Positions 1 through 6,502 are shown, counted from the first letter of the stretch. The stretch is DNA of 8,137 bases from CAYYAU01 sp964469765 [NCBI: uncultured Clostridia bacterium] (GCA_964469765.1 CAYYAU010000047.1:1-8137), one strand, 5' to 3'. Notes: a model not told the origin generated them from the sequence alone. Numbers and translations: made by a program.

Positions 1-1
1 A

Positions 2-991
2 GATAGAAGTAGAAAGAAGCCTTTTGTATTTTGGGGTTATTTGACTTCAAGTTTTGCAAAGTTAGGATTCCCTTTATCAAAAAGTTGGACTGCTCTTGTT
101 GTTCTTAAGCCTTTTGAAAGGATTGGTAAAGGCATTAGGACAGCTCCGAGAGATGCTTTGATTGCTAGTTCAATTCCGGAAGATAAAAAAGGAAAGGCGT
201 TTGGATTTCATAGAAGTCTGGATACATGGGGGGCGTTTATTGGAGTTGGTTTTGCTTTTCTATTTTTTTATATATTAAAGTTTGGTTTCAGAAAGATTTT
301 ATTCATTTCTGCGATATTAGGGTTTATTGCACTAATTCCATTATTAGGGATAAAAGAAATAACATCAAAAAAATCGCACAAAAAAACCTTTCCAAAATTG
401 AATTTTAAAACAATTAAGAATATGCCAGCCACTTTTAGAGGATATTTAGTAACAGTTTTTCTTTTTTCTTTAGCTAATTTTTCTTATATGTTTTTTTTGT
501 TAAAAACAAAAATTATGCTTCAACCCAAAACTTCTAATCTTTTGTCTGTAGGTATACCTATTTTGATGTATTTGTTATTTAACTTTTTTTCTGCTTTATT
601 TGCTTTTCCTGCTGGTCTATTAGCTGATAAATTTGGAAAAGGAAAAATTCTTTCTTTAGGGTATCTTTTATATAGTGGAACATTATTTACTTTTTCTATT
701 GCAAAGGATTTAGGATTTTTGATTTTAGGATTTTTTTTATATGGGGTTTCTATAGCCTTAACTGATGGGAATCAACGAGCATTGGCATCGGATTTTTCTA
801 CAACTGAAAATAGAGGGACAGTTCTGGGAATTTTTCATTCAGTTATAAGTTTTGCGTTTCTTTTAGGGGGCATTATTACTGGGATTTTATGGAAAATAGA
901 ACCATCTTTGCCTTTTATTTCAGCAGGAATAGTTTCTCTATTGTGTGCATTTAAAATCTCTCAACTAAGAGTTAAAGTAGTAGAAACTTAA
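2..991 (+). CDS. MFS transporter, 5'-truncated by window edge
   Basis: This is a multi-pass inner-membrane carrier of the major facilitator superfamily; its substrate cannot be read from the sequence. The frame is open from base 2, so the TTG at 41 is not the real start and the N-terminus lies outside the window. About 329 residues are visible. The motif GKGIRTAPRDALIA (visible residues about 42-55) is typical of a family of bacterial and archaeal MFS proteins. The second half has a classic motif A, ADKFGKGK (about 208-215), between hydrophobic helices. TDGNQRALASDF (about 254-265) mirrors the first-half motif, as expected from the internal twofold repeat of MFS. Several 18-22-residue hydrophobic stretches are present. 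The protein ends at a TAA, 63 nt before proA. MFS membership is secure; any transport role (drug, sugar, metabolite) would be a guess. Confidence 0.88.
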   Translation, partial: DRSRKKPFVFWGYLTSSFAKLGFPLSKSWTALVVLKPFERIGKGIRTAPRDALIASSIPEDKKGKAFGFHRSLDTWGAFIGVGFAFLFFYILKFGFRKILFISAILGFIALIPLLGIKEITSKKSHKKTFPKLNFKTIKNMPATFRGYLVTVFLFSLANFSYMFFLLKTKIMLQPKTSNLLSVGIPILMYLLFNFFSALFAFPAGLLADKFGKGKILSLGYLLYSGTLFTFSIAKDLGFLILGFFLYGVSIALTDGNQRALASDFSTTENRGTVLGIFHSVISFAFLLGGIITGILWKIEPSLPFISAGIVSLLCAFKISQLRVKVVET

Positions 992-1000
992 TGCTACTAC
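977..1000. repeat. short inverted repeat over the MFS stop codon
   Basis: GTAGTAG (977-983) and CTACTAC (994-1000) are perfect reverse complements with a 10-nt loop that contains the TAA stop. The RNA could form a 7-bp hairpin. There is no T tract after it (CCCTATATT follows), so it is a poor intrinsic terminator. It may be a weak terminator or processing element, or chance. Confidence 0.35.
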
Positions 1001-1023
1001 CCCTATATTCTAAATCTATGGTT

Positions 1024-1029
1024 TATAAT
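1024..1029 (+). promoter_or_regulatory. possible -10 box for proA
   Basis: A perfect TATAAT lies 17 nt before the GGAGG ribosome-binding site of proA, in the short gap after the MFS gene. The hexamer at the expected -35 distance (CCCTAT, 1001-1006) does not resemble TTGACA. Perfect -10 matches arise by chance in AT-rich DNA, so this is only a candidate. Confidence 0.3.
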
Positions 1030-1045
1030 ATGTAATACTTTAAAT

Positions 1046-1050
1046 GGAGG
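1046..1050 (+). promoter_or_regulatory. Shine-Dalgarno site of proA
   Basis: GGAGG is followed by two adjacent ATG codons, at 1055 (4-nt spacer) and 1058 (7-nt spacer). The second spacing is closer to the bacterial optimum, so translation may begin at 1058 and give a protein one residue shorter. Confidence 0.75.
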
Positions 1051-1054
1051 GATT

Positions 1055-2302
1055 ATGATGTCTGTTAAGAATATAGCAATAAAAGCAAAAGAGGCATCAG
1101 AGGTTTTAAGGAATATTTCTACTTCAGAGAAGAATAAAGCATTATTAGAAATGGCAAATTCAATAAAACAGAATATAAATAAAATTATAAAAGAGAATAA
1201 AAAAGATATTAAAAATGCAAAGAATAAAAATCTTTCCAAGGCGCTGATTGATAGACTTTTCTTGAATAATAAAAGGATTCAATCAATAGTAAATGGTTTA
1301 TATGAACTTATAAATCTTAATGACCCCATTGGACAAGTAATAAGAGAAATAAGAAGACCAAATGGACTTTTAATTAAAAAGGTAAGGGTACCTTTAGGAG
1401 TGGTTGGCATCATTTATGAATCTCGTCCAAATGTTACAGCGGATGCCACTGGCCTTTGTATTAAGTCTGGCAATAGTGTTGTGTTAAAAGGAGGCTCAGA
1501 AGCTATTTTTTCAAATAAGGCTATAATTAATGCTCTTAAACAAGGATTAAAGAAAACAAATATACCTCAAGATTCAATAGGTTTTATTCCATCAATTGAA
1601 AGAAAGGTGGTTAATGAAATGGTTAAGTTAGATAAGTTTATTGATGTTATTATTCCACGAGGTGGAGAAAAGATGATTAATAAAATAAGGAAATTAGCAA
1701 CCATTCCTGTTATTGCTCATGGGAAGGGTCTTTGTCATATATATGTACACAAAGATGCAAATTTAAGTATGGCATTGAATATTGTATATAATGCAAAGGT
1801 ACAAAGACCAGGTGTTTGTAATGCTGTGGAAACAGTTCTAATACATAAAGATATAGCTAATTTATTTTTACCTATTATGGTTGAATCATTGAAAAAAGCG
1901 AATGTTGTTATAAAAGGTGATGAAAAAACAACCAAGATTGTTCCTAATGTTAAGAAAGCAACCTCTAAAGATTGGGAAACAGAGTATTTGGATTTAGTCC
2001 TTTCTGTTAAAGTAGTAAATTCATTAGCGGAGGCAATTACACATATAAATCGTTATGGCTCCGCTCATTCAGAGGCAATTATTACCCAAGATAAAAATGT
2101 TGCTGAGAGGTTTCTTAAAGAGGTAGATGCTTCTTCTGTTTATTGGAATGCTTCAACAAGGTTTACTGATGGTAATCAGTTTGGGATGGGAGCCGAGATA
2201 GGTATTTCAACTCAGAAACTTCACGCAAGAGGGCCTATGGGATTAGAAGAGCTTACATCAGTGAAGTTTATGGTTTATGGTAGTGGCCAAATTCGCAACT
2301 AA
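1055..2302 (+). CDS. proA: glutamate-5-semialdehyde dehydrogenase (gamma-glutamyl phosphate reductase)
   Basis: ProA is the second enzyme of proline synthesis from glutamate. It reduces gamma-glutamyl phosphate to glutamate-5-semialdehyde with NADPH in the cytoplasm. At 415 residues the protein has the usual full length. Family signatures are in order: PLGVVGIIYESRPNVTADA (about 113-131), the cofactor-site stretch LKGGSEA (144-150), IPRGGE (200-205), and the catalytic cysteine in VQRPGVCNAVET (Cys255). The C-terminal half has HINRYGSAHSEAI (330-342), STRFTDGNQFGMGAEIGIST (367-386) and HARGPMGLEELT (390-401). Nothing is missing or frameshifted. proB, which makes the substrate, is not in this window; the upstream gene is an unrelated transporter. 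The annotated start gives MMSV; the second Met is also plausible. A 181-nt repeat-containing gap separates it from nadD, a frequent downstream neighbour of proA in bacteria. Confidence 0.97.
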   Translation: MMSVKNIAIKAKEASEVLRNISTSEKNKALLEMANSIKQNINKIIKENKKDIKNAKNKNLSKALIDRLFLNNKRIQSIVNGLYELINLNDPIGQVIREIRRPNGLLIKKVRVPLGVVGIIYESRPNVTADATGLCIKSGNSVVLKGGSEAIFSNKAIINALKQGLKKTNIPQDSIGFIPSIERKVVNEMVKLDKFIDVIIPRGGEKMINKIRKLATIPVIAHGKGLCHIYVHKDANLSMALNIVYNAKVQRPGVCNAVETVLIHKDIANLFLPIMVESLKKANVVIKGDEKTTKIVPNVKKATSKDWETEYLDLVLSVKVVNSLAEAITHINRYGSAHSEAIITQDKNVAERFLKEVDASSVYWNASTRFTDGNQFGMGAEIGISTQKLHARGPMGLEELTSVKFMVYGSGQIRN

Positions 2303-2310
2303 CTTACAAA

Positions 2311-2334
2311 CGTAAATCCGTAAATGCGTGAATG
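2311..2334. repeat. tandem octamer, three units
   Basis: Three head-to-tail 8-mers begin 8 nt after the proA stop codon: CGTAAATC, CGTAAATG, CGTGAATG. A degenerate continuation follows (TATGTC, then CGTAG at 2341-2345). The consensus is NCGTRAAT. The stretch is non-coding in context and its function is unknown. Confidence 0.6.
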
Positions 2335-2347
2335 TATGTCCGTAGTT

Positions 2348-2363
2348 CGACTCTTTAGAGTCG
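2348..2363. repeat. hairpin-forming inverted repeat after proA
   Basis: CGACTC (2348-2353) and GAGTCG (2358-2363) are exact reverse complements around a 4-nt TTTA loop, giving a compact 6-bp stem. The following bases (CTTTCATTTATAG) are only moderately T-rich. It could be a weak rho-independent terminator for proA or part of a short interspersed repeat. Confidence 0.45.
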
Positions 2364-2404
2364 CTTTCATTTATAGTTGCCTTATTTATGAGGTTTCTAT
2401 TGTT

Positions 2405-2435
2405 TTGTCCGAATGAATCGGACAACTACATTTTT
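2405..2435 (+). terminator. possible terminator hairpin between proA and nadD
   Basis: TTGTCCGA (2405-2412) and TCGGACAA (2418-2425) form a perfect 8-bp stem with a 5-nt loop. A run of five T's follows at 2431-2435. The T run starts 5 nt after the stem, farther than in a canonical terminator, so termination would be weak. The same TGTCCGA core recurs in the argS-panD gap, so the hairpin may belong to a repeat element. Confidence 0.4.
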
Positions 2436-2442
2436 AAAGTTA

Positions 2443-2471
2443 TTTTTGACATTTGGATTTTGAAATTTGGG
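2443..2471. repeat. AT-rich interspersed repeat, copy A
   Basis: The stretch just before nadD contains TTTTTGACATT (2443-2453) and the 17-mer ATTTGGATTTTGAAATT (2451-2467). Both recur in the argS-panD gap, at 6422-6432 and 6398-6414, in the opposite relative order. The shared low-complexity wording (TTTGG, ATTTTG, AAATTTGG) suggests a dispersed family built from roughly 7-8-nt units. It looks non-coding: the in-frame extension of nadD through it does not resemble NadD. Confidence 0.55.
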
Positions 2472-2474
2472 TTT

Positions 2475-2479
2475 GGAGA
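2475..2479 (+). promoter_or_regulatory. Shine-Dalgarno site that sets the nadD start
   Basis: GGAGA lies 4 nt before the ATG at 2484. An earlier in-frame ATG at 2388 would add 32 residues unlike any NadD, has no comparable site, and reads through the hairpin and repeat region. The start at 2484 is therefore preferred. Confidence 0.7.
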
Positions 2480-2483
2480 AAAT

Positions 2484-3068
2484 ATGAAGATAGCTATTTT
2501 TGGAGGCAGTTTTAATCCAATCCATAATGGACATATATCAATTGCAAAAAGATTAAAGAGGATATTAAATTTAGATAAGGTGATTTTTCTTCCTACTAAA
2601 TTCCCACCTCATAAGAAAATTAAATATGCAACACCTTACCAACGATATAAAATGGTAAAATTGGCAATTCAAAATATTAAGGATTTTTCAGTTTCAAAAA
2701 TGGAAATTAAATCAACTGTTTCTACAAATTATACAATAGATTCAATAAGAAGGTTTAAAAGAAGGTATAAAAAAAGTCAGCTTTACTTTATTATTGGAAG
2801 CGATGAGGCATCAATTATAAATAGATGGAAGAGTGTTTTAGAACTTTTTTCCTTATGTAAATTTGTTGTGATTCCAAGAAGAGGATTCTCTATTAGAAAT
2901 GTCCCGTTGAATATCAGAAAGAAGTTTCTTATTATTAAACTTCCATTTATGGATGTCTCTTCAAGTAAAATTCGTAAAAAGATTCAAGATGAGGTCTCTA
3001 TTAAGAAGGATATTCCAAAAGAAGTATTAAAGTATATAACTAAAAATAACCTATATAGATATAAATGA
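2484..3068 (+). CDS. nadD: nicotinate-nucleotide adenylyltransferase
   Basis: NadD joins nicotinate mononucleotide and ATP to give nicotinate adenine dinucleotide, the central step of NAD synthesis, in the cytoplasm. The 194-residue product is a normal length. It opens directly with the nucleotidyltransferase signature GGSFNPIHNGH (7-17), whose two histidines bind the ATP phosphates. PPHK follows (41-44), then TNYTID (81-86), FIIGSDEASIINRWKS (102-117) and the C-terminal phosphate-binding motif VSSSKIR (158-164). The Asn in GGSFNP replaces the more common Asp, a variant I recall as frequent in NadD. The chosen start puts the signature at its usual distance from the N-terminus. The TGA stop overlaps the next ATG (ATGA), so the LCP gene is probably translationally coupled. 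PPAT (CoaD) is a related family, but the length, the motifs and the nearby rsfS favour NadD. Confidence 0.93.
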   Translation: MKIAIFGGSFNPIHNGHISIAKRLKRILNLDKVIFLPTKFPPHKKIKYATPYQRYKMVKLAIQNIKDFSVSKMEIKSTVSTNYTIDSIRRFKRRYKKSQLYFIIGSDEASIINRWKSVLELFSLCKFVVIPRRGFSIRNVPLNIRKKFLIIKLPFMDVSSSKIRKKIQDEVSIKKDIPKEVLKYITKNNLYRYK

Positions 3069-4303
3069 AAAAAATTTTTTTCCAAAGATTTGTTCTTGGG
3101 ATATTTATTGTTTTGCCTTTTGTTACTTATTATTTTCTTAATCAATCAAGGCTTTTTTCTTTTCTGGTGAATAATAAAAGAATTAATATATTAATCGTAG
3201 GATGTGATGAGTTAAAGTATAGTAAACATGCAGACGTTATAATGATTTTAAGTTATTCTCCTATTACGAGATTTTTAGATGTGATTTCTTTACCAAGAGA
3301 TACAATTGTTACAAGAAAGGTTTTAAGGAAGGCTTTACCTAACTTGTATATAAAAAAGAAAAGAAAGATTAATGAGATATATGCTTATGTTTTTAAAAGA
3401 AAAAAGGATGAACATAAGGCTTGCGAAACTCTTAAAACCCTTATTTCTTCTATGTTGAATTTTCCGATTGAGTTTTATTTACAAATAGATTATAAAGGTT
3501 TTAAAAATCTGGTTAATACTATCAGAGGTATAAAAGTAAAGATTGACCGAAGGATGGATTATGACGATAACTGGGGAAATCTTCATATTCATTTTAAACC
3601 AGGCATATATACTCTTAATGGTCAGTCGGCGTTAGAGTATATAAGGTATAGAGATAAAATATATGGTGACCAAGATAGAATTGATAGACAGCAGAAACTT
3701 TTATATTTAATTCTTAAGAAATTAAGCAACCCTTCTGTAGTAATAAAGCTATTTGATGTTGTTGAAATCATGAAGAATAATATATTTAGTAATTTGAACC
3801 TAACTGATATTTTTGTGCTTTCTAATGAATTGAGAAATCTACGTAAAAAGAAGATTAGGTTTCAAACTTTACCTGGAGAATCTGAGTATATAAAAGGCAT
3901 CTATTATTGGAAATTAGACGAAAAGCAAGTTGAAGATATAATAGATGTTATTTCTAAAAGTGATAAGATGTATGAATCTCTTGAAAAAGTAGTGCGGATA
4001 AAGTTTGTCCCACCTATAAAGATAGAGATTTGGAATGCTTCTAATTACAAAAAAGCTGCTTATAAGTTACAACTTGCCTTAAGGGAGTATGGATTAGACA
4101 CTGTTAGATGGGGAAATTATGGAGTTTTGAAGCATTATACTATGGTTATTGATAGAACAGGAGATTATCAGACAGCGTATAAAGTAGCAAGCCTAATCGG
4201 ATGTAGAAATGTAAAAACAAAGATTGACCAGAGCAAATTAGTAAATTTATCAATTGTTATTGGAAAGGATTTTCCATATACTAAATGGTTAAAAGAAAAA
4301 TAA
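3065..4303 (+). CDS. LytR-CpsA-Psr (LCP) family protein with LytR_C domain
   Basis: LCP proteins are membrane-anchored enzymes that transfer undecaprenyl-phosphate-linked glycopolymers to peptidoglycan or other acceptors outside the cytoplasmic membrane. The 412-residue product has one N-terminal membrane segment (about 8-25) after a short basic end, so the rest should be outside. The LCP domain (about 40-220) shows the expected landmarks: NILIVGCDE (41-49), HADVIMILS with the conserved Asp57, SLPRDT (75-80), KINEIYAY (101-108), NGQSALEYIRYRD (185-197) and GDQDRIDRQQ (201-210), including the conserved arginines. Residues about 317-400 (IKIEIWNAS onward) match a LytR_C domain. It starts inside the nadD stop (ATGA) and its 3' end overlaps rsfS by 19 nt. 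The polymer substrate is unknown, and there are no glycopolymer genes in the window. Confidence 0.9.
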   Translation: MKKIFFQRFVLGIFIVLPFVTYYFLNQSRLFSFLVNNKRINILIVGCDELKYSKHADVIMILSYSPITRFLDVISLPRDTIVTRKVLRKALPNLYIKKKRKINEIYAYVFKRKKDEHKACETLKTLISSMLNFPIEFYLQIDYKGFKNLVNTIRGIKVKIDRRMDYDDNWGNLHIHFKPGIYTLNGQSALEYIRYRDKIYGDQDRIDRQQKLLYLILKKLSNPSVVIKLFDVVEIMKNNIFSNLNLTDIFVLSNELRNLRKKKIRFQTLPGESEYIKGIYYWKLDEKQVEDIIDVISKSDKMYESLEKVVRIKFVPPIKIEIWNASNYKKAAYKLQLALREYGLDTVRWGNYGVLKHYTMVIDRTGDYQTAYKVASLIGCRNVKTKIDQSKLVNLSIVIGKDFPYTKWLKEK

Positions 4304-4671
4304 ATTTTAGAGAATTAGCAAAAGAGTGTGCTTTACTTGCTGAAGAAAAGAAAGCCAAGGATATTGTGGTGCTGGATATAAGGAGGCTTTCTTTTATCAC
4401 AGATTACTTTGTTATTGCTACCGCAAATTCTTATATTCATTTAGATACACTTTCAGACTGGATAATCTCTAATTTTAAGAAAAACCTTATTTATCCTTTA
4501 CATAAAGAAGGGAAAGGAACTGCTCAATGGATATTAATAGATTATGGAGGTGTAATAGTCCATATCTTTCTTAAGGAAGCAAGAGATTTCTATCAATTAG
4601 AAAAGTTATGGGTAGAAGCAAAAAGAATTAATTTTAAAAAAATATATAGGAAAAAACCAAAAGGGAAATGA
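4285..4671 (+). CDS. rsfS: ribosomal silencing factor RsfS
   Basis: RsfS (Iojap/YbeB family) binds ribosomal protein uL14 on the large subunit and blocks subunit joining when nutrients are short. The 128-residue product carries the family pattern: AKDIVVLDIRRLSFITDYFVIATANS (about 24-49), then GTAQWILIDYGGVIVHIFLKEARDFYQLEKLW (about 78-109), ending in a lysine-rich tail. The ATG at 4285 lies 19 nt inside the LCP gene in another frame. It is the only ATG near the N-terminus and keeps the usual lead-in before the domain. The nearest purine-rich site (GGAAAGGAT, 4262-4270) is rather far upstream, so translation probably depends on coupling to the LCP gene. The TGA stop overlaps the argS ATG. The position just after nadD and one envelope gene supports the call. 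Confidence 0.94.
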   Translation: MVKRKINFRELAKECALLAEEKKAKDIVVLDIRRLSFITDYFVIATANSYIHLDTLSDWIISNFKKNLIYPLHKEGKGTAQWILIDYGGVIVHIFLKEARDFYQLEKLWVEAKRINFKKIYRKKPKGK

Positions 4672-6284
4672 TAAAAGAAGACCTAAAAAATATTCTTGAT
4701 AGTATAATTAGGAAGCTCAAAAAAGAGAAAAAAATTTTTGAAATTCCAAATTATACATTAAATATTCCTCCATCTGGGATAACTGGTGATTTGAGCACAA
4801 ATCTGCCGTTTCTTTTATCTAAACAATTAAACAAAATCCCCCTTAAGGTTGCTGAGGATATTGTTTCTTTGGTTGTCGGTAATAGGTTGTTTAAAGATAT
4901 CAAGATTGATAAGAAAGGATTTATTAATTTTATATTTACAGAAAAAAGAATTAAAGAAGAATTAAAAAGAATCTGGAATAAAAAATCTTCATATTCAAGA
5001 TGGAGTATTGAAGAAGGTAAAAGGGTGCTTATAGAGTTTGTTTCTGCTAATCCTACAGGGCCTCTTCATATTGGACATGGGAGAAGTGCGGCTTTGGGAG
5101 ATACTATAAGCAATGTATTAGAGGAGGTGGGTTATACTGTAACAAGAGAGTATTATGTTAATGATATTGGCAATCAAATAAATTTACTTGTGGAGTCGGT
5201 AAAATCCAGATTTTTTGAGTTAAGAAAAATGGATTATCCTTTTCCAGAAGGTGGATATAAAGGTGAATACATCTTTAAGATTGCAAAAGAAATTAAATCA
5301 GGTTTTTCAGATGATAGAATTGAAAAAGTTGCTATTAACAAGATTTTAGACTCTATAAAAGAGGATTTAGAATTGTTTAGAGTAAAGTTTGATATATGGT
5401 TTTTTGAAAGCAGTCTTTATAAAAAAGGTCTAGTTGAAAGTATCGTAAACACTTTAAAGAAAAAAGGTTTTTTATATGAAAAGGATGAGGCGTTATGGTT
5501 TTTAAGTTCCAGATTCTACGATGATAAGGATAGAGTTATTTTAAGAAGAAACAAAAAACCGACCTATCTTGCATCCGATATTGGATATCATGCCAATAAA
5601 TATCAAAGAGGTTTTGACCAGATAATAGATATCTGGGGTAGTGACCACCATGGATATATTGAAAGAGTTAGATCATCTGTTACTGCTTTAGGAAATGATG
5701 TTGAGAAATTAAAAATAATTATTTATCAGATGGTTCATTTATTTAGAGGAGATAAAAGAGTGGCTATGTCAACAAGAAAAGGTGAGTTTGTTACATTAAG
5801 GGAAGTGATAGATGAGGTGGGTGTGGATGCTTGTAGATTTTTCTTTTTAAGTAGGTCTTTTAATTCTACTATTGACTTTGATTTAGAACTTGCAAAAAAG
5901 AAATCCTTAGAGAATCCGGTTTATTATATTCAATATGCATACGCAAGAATATCAAGTATTTTAAGAGAAGCTAAAAAGAAGGGAATTAAATTGGTTTTTG
6001 GAAATTTAGATTTTATAAAAGAAAAAGAGGAATTAGAGTTAATTAAAACATTGGCATTTTTCCCATCATTGGTTAAGGATATGGCATATACTTTAGAAGT
6101 GCATCATTTGACAGATTACCTTTTAAAACTTGCAAAGCAGTTCCATAGCTATTATAATAAGTATAGAGTTCTCTCTGATAATAGAGAGATTACATTAGCA
6201 AGATTAACCTTAGTTGTGTGTATAAGGATGGTTATGGAAAAAGGTTTAAATCTGCTAAAAATTTCTGCCCCAGAGAGAATGTAA
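4668..6284 (+). CDS. argS: arginyl-tRNA synthetase
   Basis: This class I aminoacyl-tRNA synthetase charges tRNA-Arg with arginine using ATP. The 538 residues cover all domains and are slightly shorter than many bacterial ArgRS. An N-terminal tRNA-recognition (Add1) domain covers about 1-105. The catalytic core opens with IEFVSANPTGPLHIGHGRSA (122-141) with an intact HIGH box at 134-137, followed by EYYVNDIGNQI (161-171). The second active-site loop is MSTRKGEFVTL (367-377), the ArgRS version of KMSKS. The anticodon-binding DALR domain starts around YYIQYAYARISSI (419-431), and the protein ends in the typical LKISAPERM. The start overlaps the rsfS stop (ATGA); AAGGG is only 2 nt before the ATG. 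It is the last gene of the nadD block and is followed by a strong terminator-like hairpin at 6381-6426. Confidence 0.97.
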   Translation: MIKEDLKNILDSIIRKLKKEKKIFEIPNYTLNIPPSGITGDLSTNLPFLLSKQLNKIPLKVAEDIVSLVVGNRLFKDIKIDKKGFINFIFTEKRIKEELKRIWNKKSSYSRWSIEEGKRVLIEFVSANPTGPLHIGHGRSAALGDTISNVLEEVGYTVTREYYVNDIGNQINLLVESVKSRFFELRKMDYPFPEGGYKGEYIFKIAKEIKSGFSDDRIEKVAINKILDSIKEDLELFRVKFDIWFFESSLYKKGLVESIVNTLKKKGFLYEKDEALWFLSSRFYDDKDRVILRRNKKPTYLASDIGYHANKYQRGFDQIIDIWGSDHHGYIERVRSSVTALGNDVEKLKIIIYQMVHLFRGDKRVAMSTRKGEFVTLREVIDEVGVDACRFFFLSRSFNSTIDFDLELAKKKSLENPVYYIQYAYARISSILREAKKKGIKLVFGNLDFIKEKEELELIKTLAFFPSLVKDMAYTLEVHHLTDYLLKLAKQFHSYYNKYRVLSDNREITLARLTLVVCIRMVMEKGLNLLKISAPERM

Positions 6285-6356
6285 AGAATTAGAAGCAGAA
6301 ATATCCGGAATCCCGGCATCGTGTATATTTTCAGTATTTTGGTAACAATTTTGTGT

Positions 6357-6432
6357 AAAAATCCAAAATCCAAATACTACAAAATCCCAAATTCCAAATT
6401 TGGATTTTGAAATTGGGATTTTTTTTGACATT
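6357..6432. repeat. AT-rich interspersed repeat, copy B
   Basis: The region starts with two exact AATCCAA heptamers (6360-6366 and 6367-6373). It continues into AAAATCCCAA, the 12-bp perfect palindrome TCCAAATTTGGA (6393-6404), ATTTTGAAATTGGG and TTTTTGACATT. The 17-mer ATTTGGATTTTGAAATT (6398-6414) and the 11-mer TTTTTGACATT (6422-6432) are identical to sequences just upstream of nadD. On the opposite strand it would read as a low-complexity peptide, which looks spurious. Confidence 0.6.
6381..6426 (+). terminator. rho-independent terminator after argS
   Basis: AAAATCCCAA (6381-6390) pairs perfectly over 10 bp with TTGGGATTTT (6413-6422). The enclosed bases hold a second self-complementary stretch (6393-6404), and eight T's run from 6419 to 6426. 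The stem is AT-rich with a CCC/GGG core, so it is not very stable, but the shape and T tract are those of an intrinsic terminator closing the nadD-to-argS operon. It is built from the interspersed repeat sequence. Confidence 0.62.
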
Positions 6433-6450
6433 ATCAAACAACAAAATGTC

Positions 6451-6481
6451 CGACTGAGGCACCTGCCTGCTGGCAAGGCGG
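6451..6481. other. GC-rich patch with imperfect hairpin upstream of panD
   Basis: This 31-nt stretch has 22 G or C bases (71%) inside an otherwise AT-rich gap. CC-TGCC (6462-6467) can pair with GGCA-GG (6472-6478, one bulged A) around a TGCT loop. It begins with the 3' part of TGTCCGA (6447-6453), also present in the proA-nadD gap, and ends about 14 nt before the panD ribosome-binding site. It could be a repeat fragment or a 5'-UTR structure. Its function is unknown. Confidence 0.4.
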
Positions 6482-6495
6482 AAAGTAAATATTAG

Positions 6496-6502
6496 AGGAG
6501 GT
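6496..6502 (+). promoter_or_regulatory. strong Shine-Dalgarno site of panD
   Basis: AGGAGGT lies 5 nt before the ATG at 6508. It is the best ribosome-binding site in the window and fixes the panD start. This suggests efficient independent initiation, in contrast to the coupled genes upstream. Confidence 0.8.

Noticed and set aside
41-43. TTG as the start of the MFS gene
   Set aside because: The frame is open upstream to base 2 and the upstream residues (RKKPFVFWGY) fit the transporter, so the gene continues beyond the window.
226-408. 60-codon + strand ORF inside the MFS gene
   Set aside because: Out-of-frame shadow of the transporter with no ribosome-binding site or recognisable sequence.
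1003-1239. Minus-strand ORF over the proA 5' end
   Set aside because: Antisense shadow of lysine-rich proA codons, which read as Phe/Leu-rich on the other strand.
1735-1935. Minus-strand ORF inside proA
   Set aside because: Antisense shadow over the proA region that contains the catalytic cysteine.
2388-2483. N-terminal extension of nadD by 32 residues
   Set aside because: The extra residues come from the hairpin and repeat region and do not resemble NadD. The ATG at 2484 has a ribosome-binding site and places the GGSFNPIHNGH motif correctly.
6305-6316. CCGG-AATC-CCGG hairpin after argS as a terminator
   Set aside because: Only a 4-bp stem with no T tract after it; the 6381-6426 structure is far better.
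6152-6373. Minus-strand ORF overlapping the argS 3' end
   Set aside because: It runs antisense to the conserved C-terminal domain of argS and into the repeat; no recognisable protein.
6425-6430. TTGACA as a -35 box for panD
   Set aside because: No -10-like hexamer at 16-18 nt downstream (the bases there are TGTCCGA), and the hexamer lies at the end of the terminator T tract within the repeat.
6255-6476. Minus-strand ORF of 73 codons across the argS-panD gap
   Set aside because: Its central part is a translation of the AT-rich repeat (FGIWDF-type low complexity). It also spans the terminator and has no ribosome-binding site or family resemblance.
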